Of a stretch of DNA of 39,092 nt, positions 31,796-39,092 are shown one piece after another. Source of the DNA: an uncultured Lachnospiraceae bacterium (GTDB lineage: Bacteria; Bacillota; Clostridia; Lachnospirales; Lachnospiraceae). Location of the stretch: NCBI GenBank assembly GCA_947652735.1, contig CANTEG010000021.1:1-39092 (forward strand). Direction: 5' to 3'. How positions within the stretch are numbered: the first letter of the stretch is position 1; each line of letters begins with the position of its first letter. The translations under genes were made by a program, and so were the position numbers. The notes beneath the pieces were generated by a model. The model was not told where the DNA came from. It ran no database searches and worked only from the letters and a program-made list of their open reading frames with translations.

Positions 31796-33271
31796 TTACA
31801 AGTCGTAGCTCGTAAGCTTTGATGTTTCTCCGGGACGTGGTTCGGGTCTGTAAGTTTCAGGCGTTATTTTCTTTAGGGAGAAAGTAAATTCGCTTCCCAC
31901 GCCCTCCGTGCTGACCACGTTTATGTTTTCGTTGTGGGCTTTAATTATTTCTCTTGTGATGGCAAGCCCAAGACCTGTGCCCTGCTTGTCACGTCCGCGT
32001 GAAGTATCTGCCTTGTAAAAACGAACCCATACTTTGTTTAAGGAATCGCTTGGAATACCACAGCCCTCATCCTTGACGGATACAAAAATTTTCTCGCGTT
32101 TTTCTTCCAGCGTAATGTAAATGCTTTTACCCTCAGGGGTAAATTTAATGGCATTGTCAAGAAGATTGTATATGACCTGTTGGATTTTTGTTTTGTCAGC
32201 ATTTACGGTCGTTATTTCGCAGTGGTTGTTCAGGATTAGGGAAATATTTTTCTCCTGACATTTGCCCTCAAACGTATTGATTGCATTTCTCACAAGGTCT
32301 ATAATATCGAAATCCTTTGTAATCAGCCACAAGCCGTAGGAATCGTAGTTATTAAGCTCAAGAAGGCTTGATGTAAGCTTCGTCAGGCGTTGGGTTTCGT
32401 TGAGGACAATACTAAGGTATTTGTCCTGCTTTTCAGGTGGTATGGTGCCGTCCTGAATGGCTTCAATATATCCTTTAATGGATGTGAGAGGAGACCTGAA
32501 ATCATGTGATATGTTGGAAATGAATTCACGTCTGTACTCGTCCAGCTTTGAAAGCTCGGATGCCATATACTCAAGTGTTGTAGCGAGCTGTCCGATTTCG
32601 TCGTTTGAGGTAATCTCCATTTTTGTTTCAAAATTCCCTGTAGAATATTCCTCTGCCACAGAATTGATTTTTTTAATCGGTCTCATGATTTTTCCTGATA
32701 TGAGAGCCAGCAGCACAAAGGAAATGATTACAAGAATCAGGAATGGGATATATATAACCTGGAGCATGTCTCTTTGAACACTTCGGATTTGCGAAACCGT
32801 GGAATGTATGAGTATCATTCCGTTTGACTCTCCAGCGGTTTCGATTGGCATCGTAACAGTGATTACCTCATCATTGAACAGGCCATAAAAATCACCTGTT
32901 AATGTCTGCCCTTTTGTTATGTTAAAATCTTGGTCCACAAGAAATATATTTGTTGGTACCTTGATATTTTCTTTGGTACTTGTTGCCATAATTACGATAC
33001 CCTTGGTGTCAACTACCCATATGCTGGCATCCAGTCTGTCACCGTAGTATTCCAAGTTTTCCTGTGTGTATTCAAGGCTGTATGCACCGCGTATAAAGTT
33101 TGATATTGTCTGCTCGCCTATCAGGTATGCCTCATTTGTAAGTACTTCCGATTTTTCAGCAACCAATGCCTTTTTTGTGGCGTAGGAGGAATAGAAAATC
33201 AGTACAGTAAATGTGGCAAGAAATATAAACAGGAAACTCAAAAAAATTCTGTCAAACAGGGAATGTTTCAT
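31796..33271 (-). CDS. Membrane sensor histidine kinase
   Basis: A 491-residue kinase of the PhoR/ResE-like HPK1 type. A transmembrane helix (about 9-29), an extracellular sensor domain (30-170, possibly PAS/CACHE-like) and a second helix (174-194) are followed by a HAMP domain. HisKA has phospho-acceptor His256 in SHDFRSPLTS. The HATPase domain has NLLDNAIKF (N box), DEGCGI (G1) and GTGLGLAI (G2). The start codon is 1 nt after the stop of the response regulator gene, with GAGGTGAG within that gene's end, so translation is coupled. The signal sensed is not evident. Confidence 0.95.
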   Translation of the reverse strand: MKHSLFDRIFLSFLFIFLATFTVLIFYSSYATKKALVAEKSEVLTNEAYLIGEQTISNFIRGAYSLEYTQENLEYYGDRLDASIWVVDTKGIVIMATSTKENIKVPTNIFLVDQDFNITKGQTLTGDFYGLFNDEVITVTMPIETAGESNGMILIHSTVSQIRSVQRDMLQVIYIPFLILVIISFVLLALISGKIMRPIKKINSVAEEYSTGNFETKMEITSNDEIGQLATTLEYMASELSKLDEYRREFISNISHDFRSPLTSIKGYIEAIQDGTIPPEKQDKYLSIVLNETQRLTKLTSSLLELNNYDSYGLWLITKDFDIIDLVRNAINTFEGKCQEKNISLILNNHCEITTVNADKTKIQQVIYNLLDNAIKFTPEGKSIYITLEEKREKIFVSVKDEGCGIPSDSLNKVWVRFYKADTSRGRDKQGTGLGLAITREIIKAHNENINVVSTEGVGSEFTFSLKKITPETYRPEPRPGETSKLTSYDL

Positions 33272-33272
33272 G

Positions 33273-33983
33273 TTATCTCACCTCAAATTTGTAGCCCTTG
33301 CCCCAAACGGTGCTGATGGACCAATTATGGTTTTCATTAAGCTTTTCACGAAGCCGTTTAATGTGGACATCAACGGTTCTGGAATCTCCAATGTATGCAT
33401 AGCCCCAAAGCGTATCAAGAAGCTGGTCTCTTGTAAAAACCTGGTTTGGTTTCTTTGCAAGAAAATATAACAGTTCAAGCTCCTTTGGCGGCATTTCAAT
33501 CTGGTGTCCCTCAAAGGTAACCGTATAGTTTGTGATGTTGACAAGCAATCCATCATATTCAACAAAATCACCCTGATGTTCCGTCTCAATTGCCACGTTT
33601 GTTTTATCCGTGTCAACCGTAGTACGCCGTAAAACAGCTTTTACCCGTGCAACAAGCTCATTTGAGTCAAAGGGTTTAATCATATAATCATCGGCACCGA
33701 TTTTAAGACCAAGCACCTTGTCAAATACCTCACCCTTTGCCGAGAGCATGATAATCGGAGTATTTTTGGTCTTTCTGATTTCCGTGCAAACCTCGTAGCC
33801 GTCTATATCAGGGAGCATGATATCAAGAAGAATCAGGTGGGGATTGTATGTCTTCGAAAGTCTTAGGGCATCTTTCCCGTTATATGCTATTTCCGTGGCA
33901 AAGCATTCCTTTACGAGGTAAAGGGAAATCAGCTCCGCTATATTTTCATCATCATCAACAATCAGTATTCTTTGCTTTTCCAT
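33273..33983 (-). CDS. OmpR/PhoB-family response regulator
   Basis: A 236-residue response regulator. The receiver domain starts ILIVDDDEN, has phospho-acceptor Asp54 (LLDIMLPDIDGYEV), Ser/Thr switch (IIMLSAK) and Lys (MIKPF). The C-terminal winged helix (PPKELELLYFL, then RTVDVHIKRLREKL and GKGYKFEVR) binds DNA. GGAGGTC lies before ATG 33983, so the longer frame upstream of it is not used. It is partner to the histidine kinase encoded directly after it. Its targets are unknown. Confidence 0.96.
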   Translation of the reverse strand: MEKQRILIVDDDENIAELISLYLVKECFATEIAYNGKDALRLSKTYNPHLILLDIMLPDIDGYEVCTEIRKTKNTPIIMLSAKGEVFDKVLGLKIGADDYMIKPFDSNELVARVKAVLRRTTVDTDKTNVAIETEHQGDFVEYDGLLVNITNYTVTFEGHQIEMPPKELELLYFLAKKPNQVFTRDQLLDTLWGYAYIGDSRTVDVHIKRLREKLNENHNWSISTVWGKGYKFEVR

Positions 33984-34058
33984 GAAAGACCTCCAATTTT
34001 TATATATTTCCAGAGATGAGTACAACTATACTTTGGAATAGTACGTTTTACCCATATC

Positions 34059-36464
34059 TTATAATTCTACAATTGTAACCCCGTGTTCGCCCTCGCCGTA
34101 CTCACCTGGGCGGAAGGATTTGATGTATTTCAGTGTTTTCAGATATTTGTGTATGCCTGCCCGTAAGGCACCGGTTCCTTTTCCGTGAATGATTGTCACC
34201 TTTTCAATATGTGAGAGGCAGGCATCATCAAGAAATTTATCTATTTCCATAATTGCCTCATCCACTGTCATGCCCATAACATTAAGTTCAGGTGAAAATG
34301 TCATTGCTTTATTTATGGAAGTGCGTCCTGAGCTGTGGTGTCCCCCTCCAAGTGCAGGACCTCTTTGCTTGTACTTTTCGGCATCTGTCGTGAAGTCTGG
34401 TTCGTTCACGATAAGCAGGTCACTTATGTGCAGTCTTGAACTAAGTATACCCATCTGCACGGTGACGTTTCCCTTTTGGTCAGGAAGTGTACTTAAGGTT
34501 CCCTTGGCGTTCATGCTAAGCACATGAACCCTATCGCCGATGTGAAAGTCGGATGCTTTGTGGTTAGAGGTTTGCTTTTTGGCAGTACTGTTTTCGGAAT
34601 TGTAGGATTTTAGCTTATCACGCAGCTTGCCGCGCGCGTCCTCCATTGATTTCATGTCAGCTTTTTCAGGATTGCTGCGCCATTTGTTGTAATCACTTAT
34701 GGTCTTGTCAGCTACATTTTTTGCCTCATCAATAATGTCGCGTGCCTCGCTTCTTGCTTTTTCCAGTATCTCAGTTCTTTTTTTGTCAAGGCTTTCTTCC
34801 TTTTCCGAAATACGCTTTTTTAATGTTTCAATTTCTTTTTTGTAATTCTCAATTGCTGCCTTGTCGGTATCAATTGCTATTTTATTTTTTTCAAGCTCAG
34901 ATATCAGTGTTTCCATGTCAACGGCATCACTGTCAAGCTGTGTTTTTGCACTTTCAATAATATAATCAGGCAGTCCCAGTTTGTTTGATATGGCAAATGC
35001 ATTGGACTTGCCAGGGATACCAATCATAAGCTTGTAGGTAGGCTTTAATGTGGCAACGTCGAACTCACAGGATGCATTTTCAACGCCATCGGCGGACAGT
35101 GCAAATGTTTTTAACTCACTGTAATGTGTTGTTGCCATACATCTTGCACCCATATCCTTAAGATGTTTCAATATTGCGATTGCAAGTGCGGCACCCTCTA
35201 TGGGGTCAGTACCTCCGCCAAGCTCATCAAACAGACAAAGTGAGTCAGAAGTAGCATGGTTTACTATATATACGATATTGCTCATGTGGGAGGAAAAGGT
35301 TGAGAGGCTTTGCTCTATACTTTGTTCGTCACCGATATCCGCAAAAACATCGTCAAACACGGAAAGCTTAGAACCCTCCAAGGCAGGGATATGTAAGCCT
35401 GCCTGCCCCATCAGCGTAAACAGCCCTAAGGTTTTTAAAGAAACCGTTTTTCCACCAGTATTTGGACCTGTGACAATAAGTAAATTGTAGCCCTCGCCAA
35501 GTCTGATATCGACAGGGACAACCGTGTGCTTATCAAGAAGCGGATGTCTGCCGCTTTTTATATCAACAATGCCTTCCGTGTTAAAAATTGGTTCACTGGC
35601 ATTCATTGTACGGGCCAGTTTTGCCCTTGCAAAAATAAAGTCAAGTTCAGTCAGCAATTTGGAATCATAGTCAATATCCTCCACCACATCGGCTGCCATT
35701 TTGCTAAGGTTTTCCAGGATATTTTCTATTTCTAAAAGCTCTGCACCTTCAAGCTCCTTTATTTCGTTGTTCAGGTTGACAACTGACATAGGCTCAATAA
35801 AAAGTGTTGAGCCTGTTTGCGACCTGTCGTGAATCATGCCGGGAAAAGCGGAGCGGTACTCCTGCTTGACAGGTATACAATATCTTCCGTTTCTCATGGT
35901 TATCAGACTGTCCTGAAGCTGGTCCTTTGTTGCATCATTTTTTATAAGTTTACTGAGTTGCTGGTGCAGCTTATCGTTTGTAAGCTTAATGTTTCGCCTT
36001 ATGGATTTAAGATTCGCAGATGCATCATCAGGAAATTCGTTTTCAGCAATGATGCACCTTTTTATTTCTGAGGAAATATGTATGAGGGGTATGAGCTGGT
36101 TAAAACGCTCTGACAGGCTGTCAGCAGGCTTTTCCTCCGGGGTGTCATCATATGCCTTTGCATTTTCACAGACGGTCAAAAGAGCGGCAATATCTAAAAG
36201 CTCTTTGGATGTAAGCGTTGCATTGACATAAAGTCGCTTGATGGAAGCACCCGTATCGGAAAGTCCCGAAAAGGATAAATTTCCATACTCCTCAAGGCGA
36301 AGATATGCATCCCTCGTCTCACCTTGCAGTGTCTTTATTGTATGAATGTCCTTTTGTGGCTTCATTCTGTCACAACGGCGTTTTGCCATCGGTGATGATG
36401 CATATTCTGTAAGCATGGATAATATTTTATTGTATTCAAGTAATCGTAAACTGCGTTTATTCAT
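34059..36464 (-). CDS. mutS2: MutS2 family ATPase/endonuclease
   Basis: An 801-residue MutS2, full length. The clamp/lever region is followed by a Walker A GPNTGGKT near residue 330, Walker B LCLFDELGGGTDP, a long coiled coil (about 510-610, rich in Glu and Lys), a KOW-like part (FHIGDRVHVLSM) and a C-terminal Smr nuclease domain with HGKGTGALR. MutS2 lacks the mismatch-recognition domain of MutS. In Bacillota it limits homologous recombination, and it has been shown to rescue collided ribosomes in Bacillus. It is divergent from yhaM, with AAGGA before the ATG. Confidence 0.95.
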   Translation of the reverse strand: MNKRSLRLLEYNKILSMLTEYASSPMAKRRCDRMKPQKDIHTIKTLQGETRDAYLRLEEYGNLSFSGLSDTGASIKRLYVNATLTSKELLDIAALLTVCENAKAYDDTPEEKPADSLSERFNQLIPLIHISSEIKRCIIAENEFPDDASANLKSIRRNIKLTNDKLHQQLSKLIKNDATKDQLQDSLITMRNGRYCIPVKQEYRSAFPGMIHDRSQTGSTLFIEPMSVVNLNNEIKELEGAELLEIENILENLSKMAADVVEDIDYDSKLLTELDFIFARAKLARTMNASEPIFNTEGIVDIKSGRHPLLDKHTVVPVDIRLGEGYNLLIVTGPNTGGKTVSLKTLGLFTLMGQAGLHIPALEGSKLSVFDDVFADIGDEQSIEQSLSTFSSHMSNIVYIVNHATSDSLCLFDELGGGTDPIEGAALAIAILKHLKDMGARCMATTHYSELKTFALSADGVENASCEFDVATLKPTYKLMIGIPGKSNAFAISNKLGLPDYIIESAKTQLDSDAVDMETLISELEKNKIAIDTDKAAIENYKKEIETLKKRISEKEESLDKKRTEILEKARSEARDIIDEAKNVADKTISDYNKWRSNPEKADMKSMEDARGKLRDKLKSYNSENSTAKKQTSNHKASDFHIGDRVHVLSMNAKGTLSTLPDQKGNVTVQMGILSSRLHISDLLIVNEPDFTTDAEKYKQRGPALGGGHHSSGRTSINKAMTFSPELNVMGMTVDEAIMEIDKFLDDACLSHIEKVTIIHGKGTGALRAGIHKYLKTLKYIKSFRPGEYGEGEHGVTIVEL

Positions 36465-36616
36465 GGTACTGTTCCTTCGTTTTATAATATATACATATAT
36501 TTTATAGTATAATGGTCAAAATATAAAGCTTAATTTTACTTGCTTTCAAGGAAATATAGTGTTATCTTGGTTGATAGGCTAATATTAAGAAATGAAAAAG
36601 GAGCATATAAAGCATA
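36465..36616. promoter_or_regulatory. Divergent promoter region of mutS2 and yhaM
   Basis: A 152-nt AT-rich gap between divergent genes. A TATAAT at 36508-36513 reads toward yhaM without a clear -35 at 17 nt. On the other strand TTGACC (complement of 36514-36519) reads toward mutS2 with only a weak -10. No precise promoter can be fixed. Confidence 0.35.
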
Positions 36617-37558
36617 ATGAATTATATAAATGAACTCCGTGAGGGAGACATGATATCAGAGGTTTATCTTTGCAAGTCAAAGCTTGATTTAAAAACTAAG
36701 GCAGGAAAAAGCTATTACTCCCTTTCACTTCAGGACAGAACGGGAACAGTTGACGCAAAAATATGGGAGCTTAACAATGGCATATCACATTTTGAGGCAA
36801 TGGATTACATAAGGGTTGAAGCACAGGTTACAACATTTAACGGAGCATTGCAGCTTAACGTAAAGAGAGTCAGGGTTGCAGACGATGGGGAGTTTGATCC
36901 GTCTGATTATATGCCATGCTCTGAAAAAAACCTTGATGGAATGTACAAGGAACTGTTAGGACTGGTTGACAGTATAAATGAGTCGCACATTAAGGAACTC
37001 TTAAAAATGGTATTCGTTGAAGATAAGGATTTTGTGGAAAAATTTAAGAAGCATTCGGCAGCAAAATCAATTCACCACGGATTTATCGGAGGTCTGCTTG
37101 AACATTCTTTATCTGTGGCAAAGCTTTGTGATTATTTTGCGAAGCAATATCCTATATTAAAGAGAGATTTGCTTGTGGCAGCAGCACTTTTGCATGATAT
37201 AGGAAAGGTGGATGAAATATCCGATTTTCCGGAAAACGATTATACGGACAAGGGGCAGTTGATTGGCCATATTGTTATGGGGGCTATGCTGGTAAATGAG
37301 AAAATAAAGAAAATACCTGGTTTCCCGACAAGTATTGCTGACAACCTTTTACATTGTATACTTGCGCATCATGGGGAACTTGAATATGGTTCGCCAAAGA
37401 AGCCTGCAATTATTGAGGCACTTGCCTTGGCACATGCAGATAACATAGATGCAAAAATACAGACGTTTACTGAGCTGCTTAACGCAAACAAGGATAAGAG
37501 CGGATGGCTTGGTTACAACAAAATGTTTGAGTCAAATGTGAGAATGACAAATGATTAA
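36617..37558 (+). CDS. yhaM: 3'-5' exoribonuclease YhaM
   Basis: A 313-residue protein with an N-terminal OB-fold (about 10-95, with RTGTVDAKIWE) and an HD phosphohydrolase domain (about 150-290). Metal ligands are visible in HHGFIGGLLEHS and LLHDIGK (His193-Asp194), and a later ILAHHG and ALAHADNID. This matches YhaM, a Gram-positive nuclease that trims RNA 3' ends and also cuts DNA. AAGGAG at 36598-36603 is 13 nt from the only suitable ATG, a longer spacing than usual. The gene overlaps rlmD by 8 nt. Confidence 0.93.
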   Translation: MNYINELREGDMISEVYLCKSKLDLKTKAGKSYYSLSLQDRTGTVDAKIWELNNGISHFEAMDYIRVEAQVTTFNGALQLNVKRVRVADDGEFDPSDYMPCSEKNLDGMYKELLGLVDSINESHIKELLKMVFVEDKDFVEKFKKHSAAKSIHHGFIGGLLEHSLSVAKLCDYFAKQYPILKRDLLVAAALLHDIGKVDEISDFPENDYTDKGQLIGHIVMGAMLVNEKIKKIPGFPTSIADNLLHCILAHHGELEYGSPKKPAIIEALALAHADNIDAKIQTFTELLNANKDKSGWLGYNKMFESNVRMTND

Positions 37559-39011
37559 GAATGATTGTTATGAGGTTTACATTGAAGATATAGGAAATGA
37601 CGGCGAGGGAATTGGTCATATCAAGGACCGCCAAAATGGACGCAGCTTTGCTCTGTTCGTAAAGGATACCCTTATTGGCGACAGGGCACTGGTACGCATT
37701 GTTAAAGTTAAGAAGACGTATGCATATGGCAGGGTGGAGCAGATTATAGAGCCATCACCATTTCGGGTTCAGGCTGTATGTGACAAAGCAAGAAGCTGCG
37801 GCGGGTGCAGCCTTATGCATATGTCATATGAAAAACAGCTTGAGTATAAGTGGAATAAGGTTAAGTCATGTCTTGAAAGAATCGGGGGCATTAGCGGAGC
37901 CGATGCTCTTATGGAGCCACCATGTGGAATGGAAACACCGTATTTTTACAGAAACAAAATGCAGCTTCCTGTGGGACGGGATAGGGATGGCAGGATTGTA
38001 ATCGGATTTTATGCAGGAAGAACCCATTCTATTGTCGATTTAGATAAATGTCACATCGGTCATTCCATCAACGATTATATAATAAAATATATGAGAAAAT
38101 GGCTTGAGGAATTTGACAATGGAACCATTGCTTATGATGAGGAAAGCCACAGAGGGCTTGTGCGTCATATTCTGACTAGGGTGGGCTTTCGTACAGGTGA
38201 GCTTATGGTGTGCCTTGTAATAAACGGAGACAGGCTCAAGCAAACAAGTAGTGATGCACTTGTTGGTATGCTTGGCGAGGCGGTCAGCAAATATAATTCA
38301 TCCAATAACCCTGAACGTGAAATAATATTAAAAAGTGTATGCATAAATATAAACAAGGAAAAGACCAACAAAATTTTGGGTAACCGCTGTGAGGTTGTAT
38401 GGGGACGTGGGTACATACAGGATTATATAGGAGATGTTTTATTTAACATATCTCCAATGTCTTTCTATCAGGTGAATCCTGTGCAAACGAAGGCTATTTA
38501 TGACAAGGCAATCGAGTATGCGGAGCTTAAGGGCGGAGAGACTGTGTGGGATATGTACTGCGGAATCGGAACCATTTCCCTTTGCCTTGCCGCTAAAGCA
38601 GGAAAAGTATTTGGTGTTGAGGTTGTTCCTCAGGCAATTGAGGATGCGCGGGAAAATGCACGGATAAACAAGATTGAAAATGCTAAGTTTTATTGTGGAA
38701 AAGCGGAGGAGGTTGTACCCCGGTTTTATCAGGAGGCTGATGGCAGTGAGGAGAAGCATCCGAATGTTATCGTTGTTGATCCTCCAAGAAAAGGCTGCGA
38801 AAAGGTGCTCCTTGATACGATTGGTGCTATGGCACCTGACCGCGTTGTCTATGTGAGTTGTGACCCTGCAACCCTTGCAAGAGATATAAAAATATTATCG
38901 GAACATGGATACAAGCTTGAAAATGCGGCTGTTTTTGATGCTTTCTGCCAGGGAACCCATGTGGAGACGGTGGCGAAGCTTCTGCGGTCAGCTTCCGTGA
39001 AAATTGTTTAG
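37551..39011 (+). CDS. rlmD: 23S rRNA (uracil-5-)-methyltransferase, RlmD/RlmCD type
   Basis: A 486-residue RumA-family methyltransferase that adds a methyl group to uridine C5 in 23S rRNA (or tRNA in some members). A TRAM domain (about 1-65) is followed by a [4Fe-4S] ligand set Cys77, Cys83, Cys86 and Cys167, the SAM site WDMYCGIGTISL, VDPPRKGC and the catalytic Cys437 in YVSCDPATLARD. The exact target base cannot be told from sequence alone. The start overlaps the yhaM stop (ATGATTAA), showing translational coupling. Confidence 0.92.
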   Translation: MIKNDCYEVYIEDIGNDGEGIGHIKDRQNGRSFALFVKDTLIGDRALVRIVKVKKTYAYGRVEQIIEPSPFRVQAVCDKARSCGGCSLMHMSYEKQLEYKWNKVKSCLERIGGISGADALMEPPCGMETPYFYRNKMQLPVGRDRDGRIVIGFYAGRTHSIVDLDKCHIGHSINDYIIKYMRKWLEEFDNGTIAYDEESHRGLVRHILTRVGFRTGELMVCLVINGDRLKQTSSDALVGMLGEAVSKYNSSNNPEREIILKSVCININKEKTNKILGNRCEVVWGRGYIQDYIGDVLFNISPMSFYQVNPVQTKAIYDKAIEYAELKGGETVWDMYCGIGTISLCLAAKAGKVFGVEVVPQAIEDARENARINKIENAKFYCGKAEEVVPRFYQEADGSEEKHPNVIVVDPPRKGCEKVLLDTIGAMAPDRVVYVSCDPATLARDIKILSEHGYKLENAAVFDAFCQGTHVETVAKLLRSASVKIV

Positions 39012-39040
39012 GTAATGTTTAAACAACCGCCACTTGGCAG

Positions 39041-39092
39041 TGATATGATACCTCTAAAGTAGACAGATTAAATATAAAAATCTGTTACTTTG
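39041..39092. mobile_element. Possible end of an IS3-like insertion sequence (partial)
   Basis: After rlmD the sequence from TGATATGATACC at 39041 reads into AAAGTAGACAGATT (39056-39069), repeated inverted as AATCTGTTACTTT (39079-39091). A 5' TG and an AGTAGACAG block recall IS3-family terminal sequences. The window ends before any transposase, so a simple intergenic hairpin after rlmD is the alternative. Confidence 0.3.

Overview
The window looks like a chromosomal segment of a strictly anaerobic, low-GC Gram-positive of the Clostridia, most likely a Lachnospiraceae member (Roseburia/Eubacterium/Butyrivibrio-like). Grounds: AGGAGG-type ribosome sites, a SCIFF ranthipeptide with its radical SAM maturase next to a fused secDF, a HemZ-type radical SAM protein, a bifunctional Rel, MutS2 and YhaM. 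No rRNA, tRNA, CRISPR array or complete insertion sequence was seen.

Region 1 (1-10163) is a phosphothreonine signalling locus, all on the + strand with small gaps. It has an FHA protein (5' end outside the window), a PP2C phosphatase, a transmembrane Ser/Thr kinase with an extracellular TPR-like domain, a small membrane protein carrying ten T-x-(V/I)-L motifs, a 1694-residue surface protein built of Ig-like repeats, and a second PP2C. The small protein looks like a phosphorylated scaffold for FHA domains. I do not recognise this combination as a named system, and it is the best candidate here for something undescribed.

Region 2 (10171-12836) has a HAD hydrolase, a PII-like protein paired with a CPA2-type Na+/H+ antiporter, and a small four-helix membrane protein of the TIGR04086 type. 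Region 3 (12870-16816) is the SCIFF unit: extended -10 promoter, scfA, a hairpin, scfB, secDF and a terminator. Region 4 (16887-23804) is a housekeeping run: recJ, apt, rel, an MBL-fold hydrolase and hemZ.

Region 5 (23808-28404) looks like an accessory insertion between hemZ and hisS: a divergent AraC-type regulator and a secreted GH16 beta-glucanase with two Big2 and four CBM4/9-like modules. Region 6 (28429-31794) is hisS-aspS with a clear promoter and a very long shared terminator. Region 7, on the - strand, holds an OmpR-type response regulator with its histidine kinase (33983-31796) and mutS2 (36464-34059). Region 8, on the + strand, is yhaM and rlmD. The last 50 bases may be the start of an IS3-like element.

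Several annotated starts differ from the longest ORF because a good ribosome site points to an internal codon. The clearest is a TTG start for the Ig-repeat protein.
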